Source: Dehalobacterium formicoaceticum
GTDB taxonomy: Bacteria > Bacillota > Dehalobacteriia > Dehalobacteriales > Dehalobacteriaceae
NCBI RefSeq assembly: GCF_002224645.1
Contig: NZ_CP022121.1
Location: 3,569,501-3,633,500 of the forward strand
DNA: 64,000 nt
Direction of reading: 5' to 3'
The notes below the pieces were generated by a model, which saw only the letters and a list, made by a program, of their open reading frames with translations, had not been told where the DNA came from and did not search any database. Below are positions 45,464-55,741 of this stretch, in pieces. The translations under genes were made by a program, and so were the position numbers. Each line of letters starts with the position of its first letter. Positions within the stretch are counted from its first letter, which is position 1.

Positions 45464-46384
45464 TTAAATTAACTCCCCAATGACTTTCACTTCCGTTTCC
45501 AGTTCCACCTGAAAGCGCTGTTTTACTACCTGCTGAATATGGGAAATTAGATTTAAAACATCCTCCGTAGCAGCCTGGCCGGTATTGATGATGAAGCCTG
45601 CGTGCTTCATGGAAACCTGGGCTCCACCGATGCTATACCCTTGTAAATTGGCATCTTGGATCAGTTTACCCGTAAAATGGCCTTCCGGTCTTTTAAAAAT
45701 ACTTCCGGCACTGGGGTAATCCAGGGGCTGTTTATCAGCCCTATTCCTGGTTAGTTCATCCATAGTCTTTTTAATCTCCATTTGATCCCCGGATTTTAAG
45801 CGGAACTTGGCTTTTAAAACCATGTCACCATTTTTTTGGATCAAGCTGGAGCGATACGCCAGTTCCAATTCATCTGCTTTACGAACTAACCGTTTCCCTT
45901 CAGCCGTTAAAACCTGCACTTCTTCTAAAACGTCCTTGATCTCCCCCCCATAGGCACCGGCATTCATGACCACGGCACCCCCGACCGTCCCGGGAATACC
46001 GCAAACAAACTCCAACCCAGTGAGACCATGCTCCTTGGCCTCTTGGGCAAGATCTGCCAACAGTAAACCCGCTTCCACTTCAATTTCTTCGCCTTTAACG
46101 ATCATCTTTTTTAAATTATCTTCGATCAGGACAACCACTTCCCGAATTCCTTTATCCCCCACAAGGGTATTACTGCCATGCCCTAAGATATGATAGGAGA
46201 TCTTCTCTTTAATAAGATATTGCATTAATCCTTCCAATTCGGCCATATCCTTGGGTATTACCATTAAATCAGCCCTGCCCCCGGTATTAAAGGTTGTATA
46301 TTTTCTCATATCCTCATCGGTATGAAATTCTGTCATCTTCATGTTTTCTTTGATAAAGTCAATGATCTTGCTATGATCATTCAT
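45464..46384 (-). CDS. murB: UDP-N-acetylenolpyruvoylglucosamine reductase
   Basis: A 306-residue FAD/NADPH enzyme making UDP-MurNAc for peptidoglycan. Motifs: TTFNTGGRADLMVIP (about residues 30-44), GIPGTVGGAVVMNAGAYGGE (about 129-148), YPSAGSIFKRPEGHFTGKLI with the catalytic Ser, and MKHAGFIINTGQA. This is the short type II layout common in Firmicutes. It stands alone with about 200 bp of gene-free DNA upstream. Confidence 0.97.
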   Translation of the reverse strand: MNDHSKIIDFIKENMKMTEFHTDEDMRKYTTFNTGGRADLMVIPKDMAELEGLMQYLIKEKISYHILGHGSNTLVGDKGIREVVVLIEDNLKKMIVKGEEIEVEAGLLLADLAQEAKEHGLTGLEFVCGIPGTVGGAVVMNAGAYGGEIKDVLEEVQVLTAEGKRLVRKADELELAYRSSLIQKNGDMVLKAKFRLKSGDQMEIKKTMDELTRNRADKQPLDYPSAGSIFKRPEGHFTGKLIQDANLQGYSIGGAQVSMKHAGFIINTGQAATEDVLNLISHIQQVVKQRFQVELETEVKVIGELI

Positions 46385-46585
46385 GGTATTTTCCTCCAGT
46401 GCAATATTATGATTTTCTTTTAATTCAGCATGCGCTAATCATAACATTTTTTCTTAATCTTATTCACCCTCTTTTTGATTAGACCTTAAGAAGGCTGCTT
46501 CTCCCCTCAGGATTTTTGCCCCTTTCGGCTTTATCCTATTGCTGCTTATCATTGCCTATTTCATCCCTGGAAATCATCTATTGAT

Positions 46586-47260
46586 TTAAAGATTGGGGAT
46601 TTGCCAATCTATTTCCGATTGGCCATGTTCCCCCAGCCATGTGTTAGCCTGGGAAAATGGTTTACTGCCGAAAAACCCCCTGTGCGCAGAAAGCGGACTG
46701 GGATGCACGGATTTTAATACCAAGTGTTGCGGATTTGTTAAGTATTGAGCTTTGCTCTTGGCATTATTACCCCACAAAAAAAATACAATCGGCGCATTTT
46801 TCTGATTTAATAATTGAATAATGGCATCAGTCAAGGTTTCCCAGCCAATGTTTTTATGGGAATTGGCTTTGTGGGCAACGACAGTTAAACTGGTATTAAG
46901 GAGCAGCACCCCCTGCTTTGCCCAAGGTTCCAGATAACCGTTGTTGGGTATAAAACATCCCAAATCTGTCTGCAATTCCTGGAAAATATTGATCAATGAT
47001 GGAGGGATCCCCGTCCCTTTTTGCACAGAAAAAGCCAATCCATGGGCTTGATTTTCCCCATGGTAAGGATCCTGACCCAGTAATACCACTTTCACATCCT
47101 GATAAGAGGTTAATTTTAAAGCTTCAAAAATCATGTACATATCAGGAAATATGCACTTCGTTTTATATTCCCGGGCCAGGAACTTCCGTAATTTTAGATA
47201 ATAATCCTTTTGGAATTCATCCTTTAATAAGTGATCCCAATCATTATGTAGTATGACCAA
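46586..47260 (-). CDS. ung: Uracil-DNA glycosylase
   Basis: A 224-residue family 1 enzyme removing uracil from DNA. VVLLGQDPYHGENQAHGLAF (about residues 58-77) holds the catalytic Asp in GQDPYH. VLKSVHPSPLSAHRGFFGSK (about 182-201) holds the DNA-intercalating loop. The length matches the family. It is divergent from glgP with about 165 bp between. Confidence 0.98.
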   Translation of the reverse strand: MVILHNDWDHLLKDEFQKDYYLKLRKFLAREYKTKCIFPDMYMIFEALKLTSYQDVKVVLLGQDPYHGENQAHGLAFSVQKGTGIPPSLINIFQELQTDLGCFIPNNGYLEPWAKQGVLLLNTSLTVVAHKANSHKNIGWETLTDAIIQLLNQKNAPIVFFLWGNNAKSKAQYLTNPQHLVLKSVHPSPLSAHRGFFGSKPFSQANTWLGEHGQSEIDWQIPNL

Positions 47261-47426
47261 TGATGTACACCATCCTTCTTCCTTTAGTTTAACATTTTAA
47301 TCCTCGGAAGAAAATACTGTAAAAGTATGTGTTCCTTGCTGTCTTGGGTTCCCTTGTTGCCCATATACATAATCCCCTCCTCTGATGAATAAATTCTAAA
47401 TAGAAGAAACCACAAGGAGGCTGGAA

Positions 47427-49502
47427 ATGGATATTCCCCAAAGGATTTCCCGTATTAGGGAAATCGCATACAACATATGGTTCAGTTGGCAGCCGGAAAC
47501 GCATCAATTATTTTCCCTGATGGATCGGCAATTATGGGAGGAAATAAACCATAATCCGGTAAAATTTCTTCTCTATTTATATCCCAAAAGGTTAGACGAA
47601 GCCGCCCATAATTCTGTCTTTTTGGAACTTTATGATCATTTAGTGGAAAAATATGACCGGTATCTCCATAAAAAGACCTGGTATCAGAGGCAAGCTCCTT
47701 CTCCAGGTCTATTAGTTGCCTATTTTTCTGCCGAACTGGGTATTCATGAATCTTTACCTGTCTATGGCGGAGGCTTAGGTGTTCTGGCCGGTGACCACTG
47801 CAAGTCCTGTGAAAATCTAGGCATTCCCCTGGTAGGGGTCAGTATCCTCTATAAAAACGGGTATTTTACGCAAAAAATTGATCATGAAGGGCGTCAGAAG
47901 GCTGCTTACCCCGAGACGAATTTTAATGAAATTCCCATATCCGTGTGCCGCAATCAAGACGGAACTCCCCTGATCCTGCCGGTACCCATCAAAGAAAGCA
48001 TCATTTATGTGCAGGTTTGGTGCCAAATAATTGGGCGGACCCATATTTACCTTTTAGACACAGACATACCCCTCAATAATCCGGATGACCGCAAAATAAC
48101 GAAACAATTGTATGGAGGGGTTCGGGATACCAGAATTGCCCAGGAAATTGTTTTAGGAATTGGCGGCGTTAGGGCATTAAGAAAGTTAGGAATTACCCCT
48201 TCCGTATGGCATATCAACGAAGGTCATGCTGCTTTTTTAATCCTGGAACGTATCAGGGAAAAAATAAAGGAAGGGGCTTCCTTACAGTCCGCTTTACATG
48301 AGGTGAAAGCCAGGACAGTATTTACTACACATACCGCCGTTCCCGCCGGTCATGATTTGTTCCCTAAAGATTTTGTACTGCCAAATCTTGGCCAGATGGT
48401 TGTCCAATTTGCCATCTCTTGTGAAGCGTTTCTTTCCTTAGGTTGGGATCATGAGCATCAATCATTTAGTATGACACAACTGGCTATGAAAAACGCCGTC
48501 CGTACCAATGGTGTCAGTAAACTCCATGGAGAGGTCAGCCGTAAAATTTTAAACAATGATGATATCACCTTGATTACCAACGGCGTCCACTTGCCGACCT
48601 GGATCGCACCTGAAATGTCCAGTCTTTTTGCCCAATACTTAGGCTGGGATTGGATGGAAGATTATACAAATCAGCATCGTTGGAAAAAAATTAAACTGAT
48701 CCCGGATCAATTACTTTGGCAGACCCATCAGACTTTAAAAAAGAAAATGATCTCATATGTCAGATACAATCTCTATCAACGCTTGAAACGAAATCTGGCG
48801 CCACCCTCGGTCATTTTAGAAAGTCTGAATAAATTAAACCCGGAGACCTTTACCATCGGATTTGCCCGGCGCTTTGCAACTTACAAAAGAGCCGACCTGC
48901 TCTTAAAAGATCCAGATCGGCTTGCTCGATTATTGAATAACCCTAAACAACCGGTAAATATTATTTTTGCCGGTAAAGCCCACCCTGCGGATCATCCCGG
49001 TCAAGAAATCATCAAGAGGATCTGGCATCTGAGTCAAGAAAAGAAATTTCAAGGCAGGATTATCCTGGCAGAAAATTATGATATTCATCTGGCCCGTTAC
49101 CTTCTTCAAGGGGTAGATCTATGGCTGAATACGCCCCGCCGTCCCATGGAAGCATGCGGCACCAGCGGTCAAAAAGCTGCCCTAAATGGAGTTATCAATT
49201 GCAGCGTTTCCGACGGCTGGTGGCCGGAAGCCTTCAATGGGAAAAATGGATTCACCATCGGAGGGGATCAGGATTTCTCCAATGAATGCATTCAGGATCA
49301 AGAAGATGAACGCTCATTATTCCATCTGCTGGAGCAGGAAATCATTCCATGCTATTACAATCAAAAAGACCATGTGCCCGAGCAATGGATCTGCCATATG
49401 AAGGAAAACCTGATTTCTATTCCCCACTATTATAACTCAGAAAGAATGGTCCAGGATTATTATAAAAAACTATATCTTCCTGCTTTTCGGGGTTATAATT
49501 GA
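47427..49502 (+). CDS. glgP: Alpha-glucan (glycogen) phosphorylase, short GT35 type
   Basis: A 691-residue enzyme releasing glucose-1-phosphate from glycogen. It starts MDIPQRISRIREIAYNIWFS, as in the divergent TIGR02094-type phosphorylases, which are shorter than the muscle-type enzyme. GGGLGVLAGDHCKSCENLGI (about residues 112-131), VWHINEGHAAF (about 258-268), and the PLP region near PRRPMEACGTSGQKAALNG (about 571-589) are visible. AAGGAGG precedes the ATG. Its end overlaps the opposite-strand glgD end by 10 bp. It joins the glgC/glgD genes as a glycogen cluster. Confidence 0.95.
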   Translation: MDIPQRISRIREIAYNIWFSWQPETHQLFSLMDRQLWEEINHNPVKFLLYLYPKRLDEAAHNSVFLELYDHLVEKYDRYLHKKTWYQRQAPSPGLLVAYFSAELGIHESLPVYGGGLGVLAGDHCKSCENLGIPLVGVSILYKNGYFTQKIDHEGRQKAAYPETNFNEIPISVCRNQDGTPLILPVPIKESIIYVQVWCQIIGRTHIYLLDTDIPLNNPDDRKITKQLYGGVRDTRIAQEIVLGIGGVRALRKLGITPSVWHINEGHAAFLILERIREKIKEGASLQSALHEVKARTVFTTHTAVPAGHDLFPKDFVLPNLGQMVVQFAISCEAFLSLGWDHEHQSFSMTQLAMKNAVRTNGVSKLHGEVSRKILNNDDITLITNGVHLPTWIAPEMSSLFAQYLGWDWMEDYTNQHRWKKIKLIPDQLLWQTHQTLKKKMISYVRYNLYQRLKRNLAPPSVILESLNKLNPETFTIGFARRFATYKRADLLLKDPDRLARLLNNPKQPVNIIFAGKAHPADHPGQEIIKRIWHLSQEKKFQGRIILAENYDIHLARYLLQGVDLWLNTPRRPMEACGTSGQKAALNGVINCSVSDGWWPEAFNGKNGFTIGGDQDFSNECIQDQEDERSLFHLLEQEIIPCYYNQKDHVPEQWICHMKENLISIPHYYNSERMVQDYYKKLYLPAFRGYN

Positions 49503-50617
49503 TCATTTTTCCTGATAACTACCGGATGCTCTTTGCTGCCCTTAATCGTTTTTCCTTTAGTAATATGAACGCCTTTATCCAGAATTGCATACTCCAGCTC
49601 CACACCTTCTTCGATGGTGCATTTTGGCAAAATAACGCTGTTTTTGATGACCGATCCCCGGTCTGCTTTAATACTTCGGAAGATAACACTGTTTTCAATT
49701 TCACCGGCAATAATACAATCATTGGATACTAAGGAATTATGCACCGAAGAATCCTTCGTATACCTGGTAGGGGCGCTGTCTTTTGCCTTGGTAAGAATAG
49801 GACCGGCTTGATAGAATAATTCCCGCCACACATCAAGATTCAATAAATCCATATGATGATTAAAATAATTAGAGATGGAATTAATCTTGGCTAAATAACC
49901 GGTAAAAGGATAGGCGACAACTTTTAAATTTCTGGAATTCCTGATAAAGCCATCCTGAACCAGATCCCACTTATTTTGTTTGGCACATTCATCGATAATC
50001 TCCAACAGCAAGTCCCGGGATAAAAAAAACATATCCAGACACAAATGTTCATGATCCATTGATTGTTCGTTTGCGGCTTTAAACTGATGCACCTGCTGAT
50101 CTTCGTTGACATCCATCAATAAACATGGCTCAAATTTTTTCCGTTCCTCAGGAGATATCCTCTTGCAGACAATGGTAATGTCCGCACCTCGTTCTTCGTG
50201 AAAATCACGTACCTTGTGGTAATCAATATTACAGATCATGTTGCACCCGGAGATTAAAACATATTTGCGCGTACTGGATTGAATGTAACCCAGGCGGCTG
50301 GTAAAATGACTTATATCCCATTTGTTGGGGCTAAAAATATATTTGGAGAAGTCCGGGGAAAGGAAAAAAAGTCCCCGCCTTTTTGTATCCAGGTTCCATT
50401 CCCGGCCATTCTTAAGGTGTGCAATAAGCGAACCCATCTTATAATGAGTAAAAATGCCCACGCTTTTGATCCCGGCATTAACCATATTCGACAGAGGAAA
50501 ATCGATGATACGATAACGACCGTCAATTGGTACCGCAGCAAATGGCCTACTTTCCGATACTTCACCCAAAACTTGATCATTTTCAATCACATTAATGATG
50601 CCCAGGGCGTTTAACAT
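49493..50617 (-). CDS. glgD: Glucose-1-phosphate adenylyltransferase-like subunit GlgD
   Basis: About 374 residues from ATG 50617, behind AAAGGGGG. It has the GlgC fold but a degenerate N-terminal nucleotide loop (LGIINVIENDQVLGEV in place of the glycine-rich one). It keeps IDGRYRIIDFPLSNMVNAGI and the left-handed beta-helix C-terminus (GSVIKNSVILPKCTIEEGVE). In Firmicutes GlgD pairs with GlgC and modulates it. It lies 23 bp after glgC. Complete. Confidence 0.94.
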   Translation of the reverse strand: MLNALGIINVIENDQVLGEVSESRPFAAVPIDGRYRIIDFPLSNMVNAGIKSVGIFTHYKMGSLIAHLKNGREWNLDTKRRGLFFLSPDFSKYIFSPNKWDISHFTSRLGYIQSSTRKYVLISGCNMICNIDYHKVRDFHEERGADITIVCKRISPEERKKFEPCLLMDVNEDQQVHQFKAANEQSMDHEHLCLDMFFLSRDLLLEIIDECAKQNKWDLVQDGFIRNSRNLKVVAYPFTGYLAKINSISNYFNHHMDLLNLDVWRELFYQAGPILTKAKDSAPTRYTKDSSVHNSLVSNDCIIAGEIENSVIFRSIKADRGSVIKNSVILPKCTIEEGVELEYAILDKGVHITKGKTIKGSKEHPVVIRKNDQL

Positions 50618-50640
50618 ATTCTTTACCCCCTTTCTCATTT

Positions 50641-51707
50641 TTAAGATATCAACGTCACTCCGTCCTCATCCACAATCGACCGCTCAATTTGCGCATTGGG
50701 GGGGATGATCACATTGGGTAAAATAATGGAGTCTTTCACCGTCGCTCCTTGCCCTACCGTAACAGAATGGAACAAAACAGAATGATCTACAGCACCATGA
50801 ATCACACAACCTTCATTGACCAGGGAACAGGTGATTTTAGCTGAAGACCCCACAAATTGGGGTGGCAAATTCGGATTCTCAGAATAAATGCGCCAGTTGG
50901 AATCATTGAGGTTCAAGGCAGGTTCCGGTTCCAGCAGATCCATGTGCGCCTGCCAATAGCTGTCAATGGTACCTACATCCCGCCAATAACCCTGGAAACG
51001 GTAGGCATAAATTTTTTCTTTTGCCCGCACCATTGCGGGAATCACGTTTTTACCAAAATCATGGGCTGAATTGGGATCCGACTCATCATTTTCCAAATAT
51101 TTTTGAAGGAAAGATCGGCTAAAAAGATAGACGCCCATGGAAGCCAAATTGCTTTTTGGCTCTTTTGGTTTTTCCTCAAATTCAACAATCCGACCCTCTT
51201 CATTGCAAGCCATGATACCAAAATCACTGGCATCTTCCCACGGGACCTGGAGCACCGCCACCGTTGCATCAGCACCTTTTTCCTTATGATATTCCAACAT
51301 CAGAGAATAATCCATTTTATATACATGATCTCCGGATAAAACCATCAGATAATCCGGATCATAAAGATCAATAAACTCCATATTCTGATATACCGAGTTT
51401 GCTGTTCCTTTATACCATTCTCCTCCCTGTTGCTTTACATAAGGAGGCAGCACCATCACACCGCCCGTCGAGTGATGCAAATCCCAATGCCAGCCAATTC
51501 CGATATATGCATTTAGCACCATAGGTTGGTATTGAGTTAAGACACCGACAGTGTCAATGCCGGAATGGCTGCAGTTGCTTAAAGTAAAGTCGATAATGCG
51601 ATATTTTCCACCAAAAGGTACGGCCGGTTTCGCCAAGGTTTTAGTTAAAAACCCTAACCGTGATCCTGTCCTCCTGCCATGACTAAAGCTATCCATTCCT
51701 TTTTCAT
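50641..51707 (-). pseudogene. glgC: Glucose-1-phosphate adenylyltransferase GlgC, frameshifted at codon 14
   Basis: The true start is the ATG at 51707 with GGAGTGGTG upstream, reading [14 protein letters not shown]. The frame then runs into a stop. Continuing as [20 protein letters not shown] in the next frame needs one extra G in the minus-strand GG at 51665-51666. With it, the protein is about 355 residues and starts with the proper nucleotide loop GGQGSRLG. Downstream family blocks are intact: [20 protein letters not shown] and [19 protein letters not shown]. Without it, the ATP-binding start of this committed glycogen enzyme is lost. The remainder is open. Confidence 0.93.
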
Positions 51708-51879
51708 TTTCACCACTCCTTTACATAAAATTTTGCTGAAAATTTCTGCCTCCTTTTCTGCTCATTTTTAGTTTGTATATAAATACATTTCTCCATATAT
51801 GTGGTTTTTCCTTCCCAAGAAAAAGGGGAAATTAGGTAAAAAAATGTTTGAAATGTACGAATAAATGATCCCTGTTATG

Positions 51880-51888
51880 TGCTATAAT
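51880..51888 (+). promoter_or_regulatory. Candidate extended -10 box upstream of cls
   Basis: TG-n-TATAAT arrangement (TGCTATAAT). A second TATAAT follows at 51902-51907. No good -35 box is seen, which an extended -10 can tolerate. Confidence 0.4.
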
Positions 51889-51917
51889 TCTGGTAGTTGG
51901 GTATAATGATTAAAAAA

Positions 51918-51955
51918 CTTGGCTTACGCCAAGCCGAAGGCTGAACTTGAGCCTT
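51918..51955. repeat. Pair of adjacent short hairpins upstream of cls
   Basis: CTTGGC-TTAC-GCCAAG (51918-51933) and AAGGCT-7 nt-AGCCTT (51937-51955). They lie in the 317-bp gap between glgC and cls, downstream of two TATAAT boxes, so they would be in the 5' untranslated RNA. Function unknown. Confidence 0.55.
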
Positions 51956-52024
51956 AGTTGCGCTTATACTTTTAACCTTAAAATTAATACTTTCTGAAAG
52001 CATAAAAAACTATGAGGTAAAAAC

Positions 52025-53490
52025 ATGTCTCCATTTATTTTAATCTATCGTGACTTTTCTTTCTTTATTACTCTGCTACTCATTATCAACTTGCTTCTGG
52101 CCATCGTAATGGCTTTATTTGAAAGGCGCAATCCCATGAGCACTTTGGTTTGGTTGATGGTTATTTTTTTCTTTCCCATTATTGGATTTGTACTCTATCT
52201 TTTTCTGGGGCAAGACTTAAGGAAGCGAAAACTTTTTATTCTGAAGCATCAGGAGGAAGACAAATTAATCCGGACCGTGCACTATCAAAAAACGCTTTTC
52301 AGCGGTAACCAATATAAATTTAAGGATGAACGCATCAAACAATATACGGATATGATTACGCTCCATTTAAACAGCAGCGATGCGCCCTTTAGTGATAATA
52401 ACCTGGTGCAGATTTATAACAACGGCCAGGATAAATTTACTGACCTGATGGAATCCATCAGACAAGCCCAAAAATTTATCCATATCGAATACTATATTAT
52501 CAGAAATGATTCCTTGGGGTCTGAAATCATTGCCCTTTTAAGCCAAAAAGCAAAGAAAGGTGTCGAGGTAAGGTTTCTGTATGACGGTATGGGCGGCATC
52601 CGCCTGCCCAAAGATTTCTTTGATCCTCTGGTACAGGCTGGGGGAAAGTCGCTGTCTTCTATCCCCCTTTTATTCCCTATATTAACCTCCGGGTCAATTA
52701 CCGAAACCACAGGAAAATCTGTGTTTTTGATGGTATCGTCGGATACGTAGGAGGATTTAATATCGGCAACGAATATTTGGGTTTGTCAAAAAGATTTGGT
52801 TTTTGGCGAGATATGCATTTGAAGATTGCAGGCAGTGCCGTCAATGATCTGGAGCTTCGATTTCTTTTGGACTGGCGTTTCGCCTCCGGTGAAGAAATCA
52901 TCTTTGACGATAGCTATTTTGCCCATGAAGAAGTCCAGGGAGATACAGCCATTCAAATTGTCTCCAGCGGGCCGGATTCCAAATGGCGTACCATTCGCAA
53001 CGGTTATTTAAAAATCATTAACAGTGCCCGGGACCATGTCTATATCGAAACACCTTACTTTGTGCCTGATGAAGAAATCCTCAGCGCTTTAAAAATGTCC
53101 GCCCTCTCCGGGGTCGATATCAGAGTAATCGTACCCGAAAAACCCGACCATCCTTTTGTCCATTGGGCCGCCATGTCCTATATCGGGGAGCTTTTAGAAT
53201 CAGGGGTACGCTTCTTTGCCTATCATAAAGGGTTTATCCACAGTAAAATGTTCACTTCAGACGGTTTTGTCAGCTCAGTGGGCACTGCCAATCTGGACAT
53301 CAGGAGCTTTCGGGTTAATTTTGAAGTAAACGCTTTTATTTATAATGAAGAAACCGCTCAAAAACTGGATGAAATGTTTATTTATGATATGCATGATGCA
53401 ACAGAGATAACCTTGAAAAAATTTAATGAGCGTCCCTTTAGCGCTCAAACGAAAGATGCCATATGCAGGCTTTTATCGCCCCTGCTTTAA
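52025..53490 (+). pseudogene. cls: Cardiolipin synthase, frameshifted
   Basis: One gene in two frames, about 488 residues when joined, a normal Cls length. Two N-terminal membrane helices (about 1-65) are followed by FIHIEYYIIRNDSLGSEI and VRFLYDGMGG. The frame breaks in GGGGGAAA at 52640-52647. With one more base it reads KVAVFYPPFIPYINLRVNYR and then NHRKICVFDG, the first HKD motif, and GYVGGFNIGNEYLG. The second HKD motif is HSKMFTSDGF (about 53240-53270). Without correction HKD1 is lost. The enzyme joins phosphatidylglycerols into cardiolipin in the membrane. Confidence 0.93.
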
Positions 53491-53556
53491 ATGCAATCCC
53501 TATCCAGATCAAATATTTTAGCAGGAGAATTATTTTTTTAGCGAAATCTTATCTTT

Positions 53557-54486
53557 ATGTTTGGATATGTGAGAATTATCAAAGATGAATTAAAAATTAG
53601 AGAATACAATCATTTTCGTTCCTATTATTGCGGACTTTGCCAGGAGTTAAAAAAAGGGTACGGCCGCTTAAGTACCCTTTTACTTAATTATGATGTGACA
53701 TTTTTATCTCTCTTTCTCACATCCCTTACGGATACTTCGGAAGAGACCGCCTCCCGTAGGTGTATGGTCCACCCCGGGAAAAAACGTACCATCCTGATGG
53801 ATAATAAATGGCTGTCCTATGGGGCCGATATTAACCTCTTGTTAGCCTATCATAATCTACAGGATAATTGGCAGGATGAACATTCACCCTTAGCCTTAGC
53901 AGGTTTAGTTTTCTTGTCCGGGAAATATAAAAAAGCCGCCCGACTCCATCCGGCTTTGGATCAATTAATCTCAGAAAAAACCCGGGAATTAGCCGGATTG
54001 GAAAAAGAAAAAAGTCCCTCTCTTGATGAGACAGCAGATACCTTTGCTAAGATTTTGGAAAATATTTGTCCAGTCTTGGATTTTCCTCCCGCCACTCAAA
54101 AGGCCATTAAATGGTTCTGCTATAATCTGGGTAAATGGATTTATCTCATTGATGCTTTAGACGATCTGGCAGAAGACCATAAAAAGAATCAATACAACCC
54201 TTTTATTGCTGCCTGCTATCAGCCGGGGGAAGATTTTGAATCCTTTCGGAAGCGAGCTTGCAGCAAGGCAGATTTTATTTTGAGGTATACTTTAAGTCAA
54301 GTGGCCCAGTCATACGAGCTATTGGATATCAAGACTAATCGAGGCATCCTGGACAATATTATCTATCTGGGTATGAATAAACAAACAGAACAGGTTTTAA
54401 ATCAGAGGAGTTGTGCCAAAAGTGAAGAAAAATTATTACGAAATACTTGGTGTCCGGGAAAATGCTTCCAAAGAAGAAATCCGTAA
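53557..54486 (+). CDS. DUF5685-like protein
   Basis: 309 residues. The N-terminal [20 protein letters not shown] then [14 protein letters not shown] (about residues 24-37, two Cys) is the pattern of the DUF5685 family. A mostly helical middle follows, with [20 protein letters not shown] (about 209-228), reminiscent of an all-alpha enzyme fold. Function unknown. The last 25 residues are encoded in DNA that also codes for the start of the J-domain protein in another frame. That tail is likely not conserved and may reflect a missed stop. The neighbouring J-domain gene suggests a shared role in this order. Confidence 0.8.
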   Translation: MFGYVRIIKDELKIREYNHFRSYYCGLCQELKKGYGRLSTLLLNYDVTFLSLFLTSLTDTSEETASRRCMVHPGKKRTILMDNKWLSYGADINLLLAYHNLQDNWQDEHSPLALAGLVFLSGKYKKAARLHPALDQLISEKTRELAGLEKEKSPSLDETADTFAKILENICPVLDFPPATQKAIKWFCYNLGKWIYLIDALDDLAEDHKKNQYNPFIAACYQPGEDFESFRKRACSKADFILRYTLSQVAQSYELLDIKTNRGILDNIIYLGMNKQTEQVLNQRSCAKSEEKLLRNTWCPGKCFQRRNP

Positions 54487-55033
54487 CGCTTATCGGGAGT
54501 TGGTAAAAAAATATCACCCGGATAAATATATGGATAATCCTTTGGCAGATTTAGCAGAAGAAAAATTAAAAGAAATCAATGAGGCCTATGATTATTTGAT
54601 GAATAATACCACGGCGCACCAAAATTCCTCTTCCGGGTATGAACGACACAGCTATCAAAAAAGTCCGGGTAACGAAGGTTTTTTGAGAGTGCGGTCTTTT
54701 ATTCAATCAGGCAATTATGATGCTGCCTTCAACCTTTTACAAACCATGGACCGCAATCATCCGGACTGGCATTATTTAAGCGGGCTGATTTCTTTACACA
54801 GGGGATGGTATCAACAGGCCATCAATCAAATTCAAACTGCCATGAGAATGGATCCCATGAATCAGGAATATGCAGCTGCCTGGAACAATATGCGCCAGGC
54901 TACTTACCATTATCAGGGGGCCGCCCGGCAAAAAGGATACAACGATGCCAGTTTATGTCAAATATGCAGCTGTCTTTATTGCAGCGACTGCTGCTGCGAA
55001 TGCTCTGGAGGAGATTTAATTGAGTGCTGCTGA
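54413..55033 (+). CDS. J-domain protein with Cys-rich tail
   Basis: About 206 residues. The J domain is at the start ([20 protein letters not shown] and [14 protein letters not shown] with the HPD motif), so it should stimulate a DnaK-type chaperone. A central TPR-like helical part follows ([20 protein letters not shown] and [12 protein letters not shown]). The end is unusually Cys-rich ([17 protein letters not shown], then IECC). The start is uncertain: GTG at 54413 sits too close to GAGGAG, and GTG at 54422 is better spaced. It overlaps the upstream gene by about 70 bp and the downstream one by 14 bp. Confidence 0.87.
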   Translation: MPKVKKNYYEILGVRENASKEEIRNAYRELVKKYHPDKYMDNPLADLAEEKLKEINEAYDYLMNNTTAHQNSSSGYERHSYQKSPGNEGFLRVRSFIQSGNYDAAFNLLQTMDRNHPDWHYLSGLISLHRGWYQQAINQIQTAMRMDPMNQEYAAAWNNMRQATYHYQGAARQKGYNDASLCQICSCLYCSDCCCECSGGDLIECC

Positions 55034-55541
55034 CCAAAATCCTGCCAAAAGAATCGCCCTCAGCGGAATCCTGGGCGCCTTGTGTTTGATCACCTTGTTT
55101 TTGGCAACTACCTTACCCACCAACCGCCTTTTTTTTTATGGATTAAGCACGGTATTCTGCGCCTTGATCATTATTGAGCACGGTATCAGGGCCGGAATCC
55201 TTTTCTATTTTGCCACCCTGCTCCTCGCTCTTGTTTTAATCCCCAACAAACTGCGTCTCATCCCCTACATCTTTATTTTAGGTCATTATCCCCTTTGGAA
55301 AACATGGATCGAAAAAATAAACCATCCGATTCAGGAAGTTTTTCTGAAACTTTTGGTGCTGAATTTTTTCACCGGGATTGCCTATTACCTTTTTGCTTCT
55401 TTGCTATTAATCCAACTAGTAATTCCCCTTGCTCCTATCTTGATTTTCATCCTGCTCCAAGTCATTTTTCTGATTTATGATTACGCCTTTACATTAATCA
55501 TCAGTTTCTATCTCAAAAAATTAAGAAAACTCCTCAACTAA
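55020..55541 (+). CDS. Hypothetical membrane protein
   Basis: 173 residues with about five membrane helices ([39 protein letters not shown] and others) and a basic end. No recognised transporter signature. The start overlaps the J-domain gene by 14 bp, so the two are translated together. Together with the DUF5685 gene this looks like a conserved three-gene set of unknown function. Confidence 0.75.
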   Translation: MSAADQNPAKRIALSGILGALCLITLFLATTLPTNRLFFYGLSTVFCALIIIEHGIRAGILFYFATLLLALVLIPNKLRLIPYIFILGHYPLWKTWIEKINHPIQEVFLKLLVLNFFTGIAYYLFASLLLIQLVIPLAPILIFILLQVIFLIYDYAFTLIISFYLKKLRKLLN

Positions 55542-55741
55542 TCTCATCTCTGCATAAAAATTGCCTGAAGCACAAAAAGTAACTCCATGCCGATCTTAAA
55601 CAAACTCTGAAAAGGCTGATAATCAACTCCTCTAAGGCTATTTCTACCAACAAATACTTGCGTCCATATGGACAGAACACTTGTCTTCCGTTATACTGGC
55701 AATAAGAACAATTGCTTTTCTTCAAGAAAGAGGGTGAAAAG

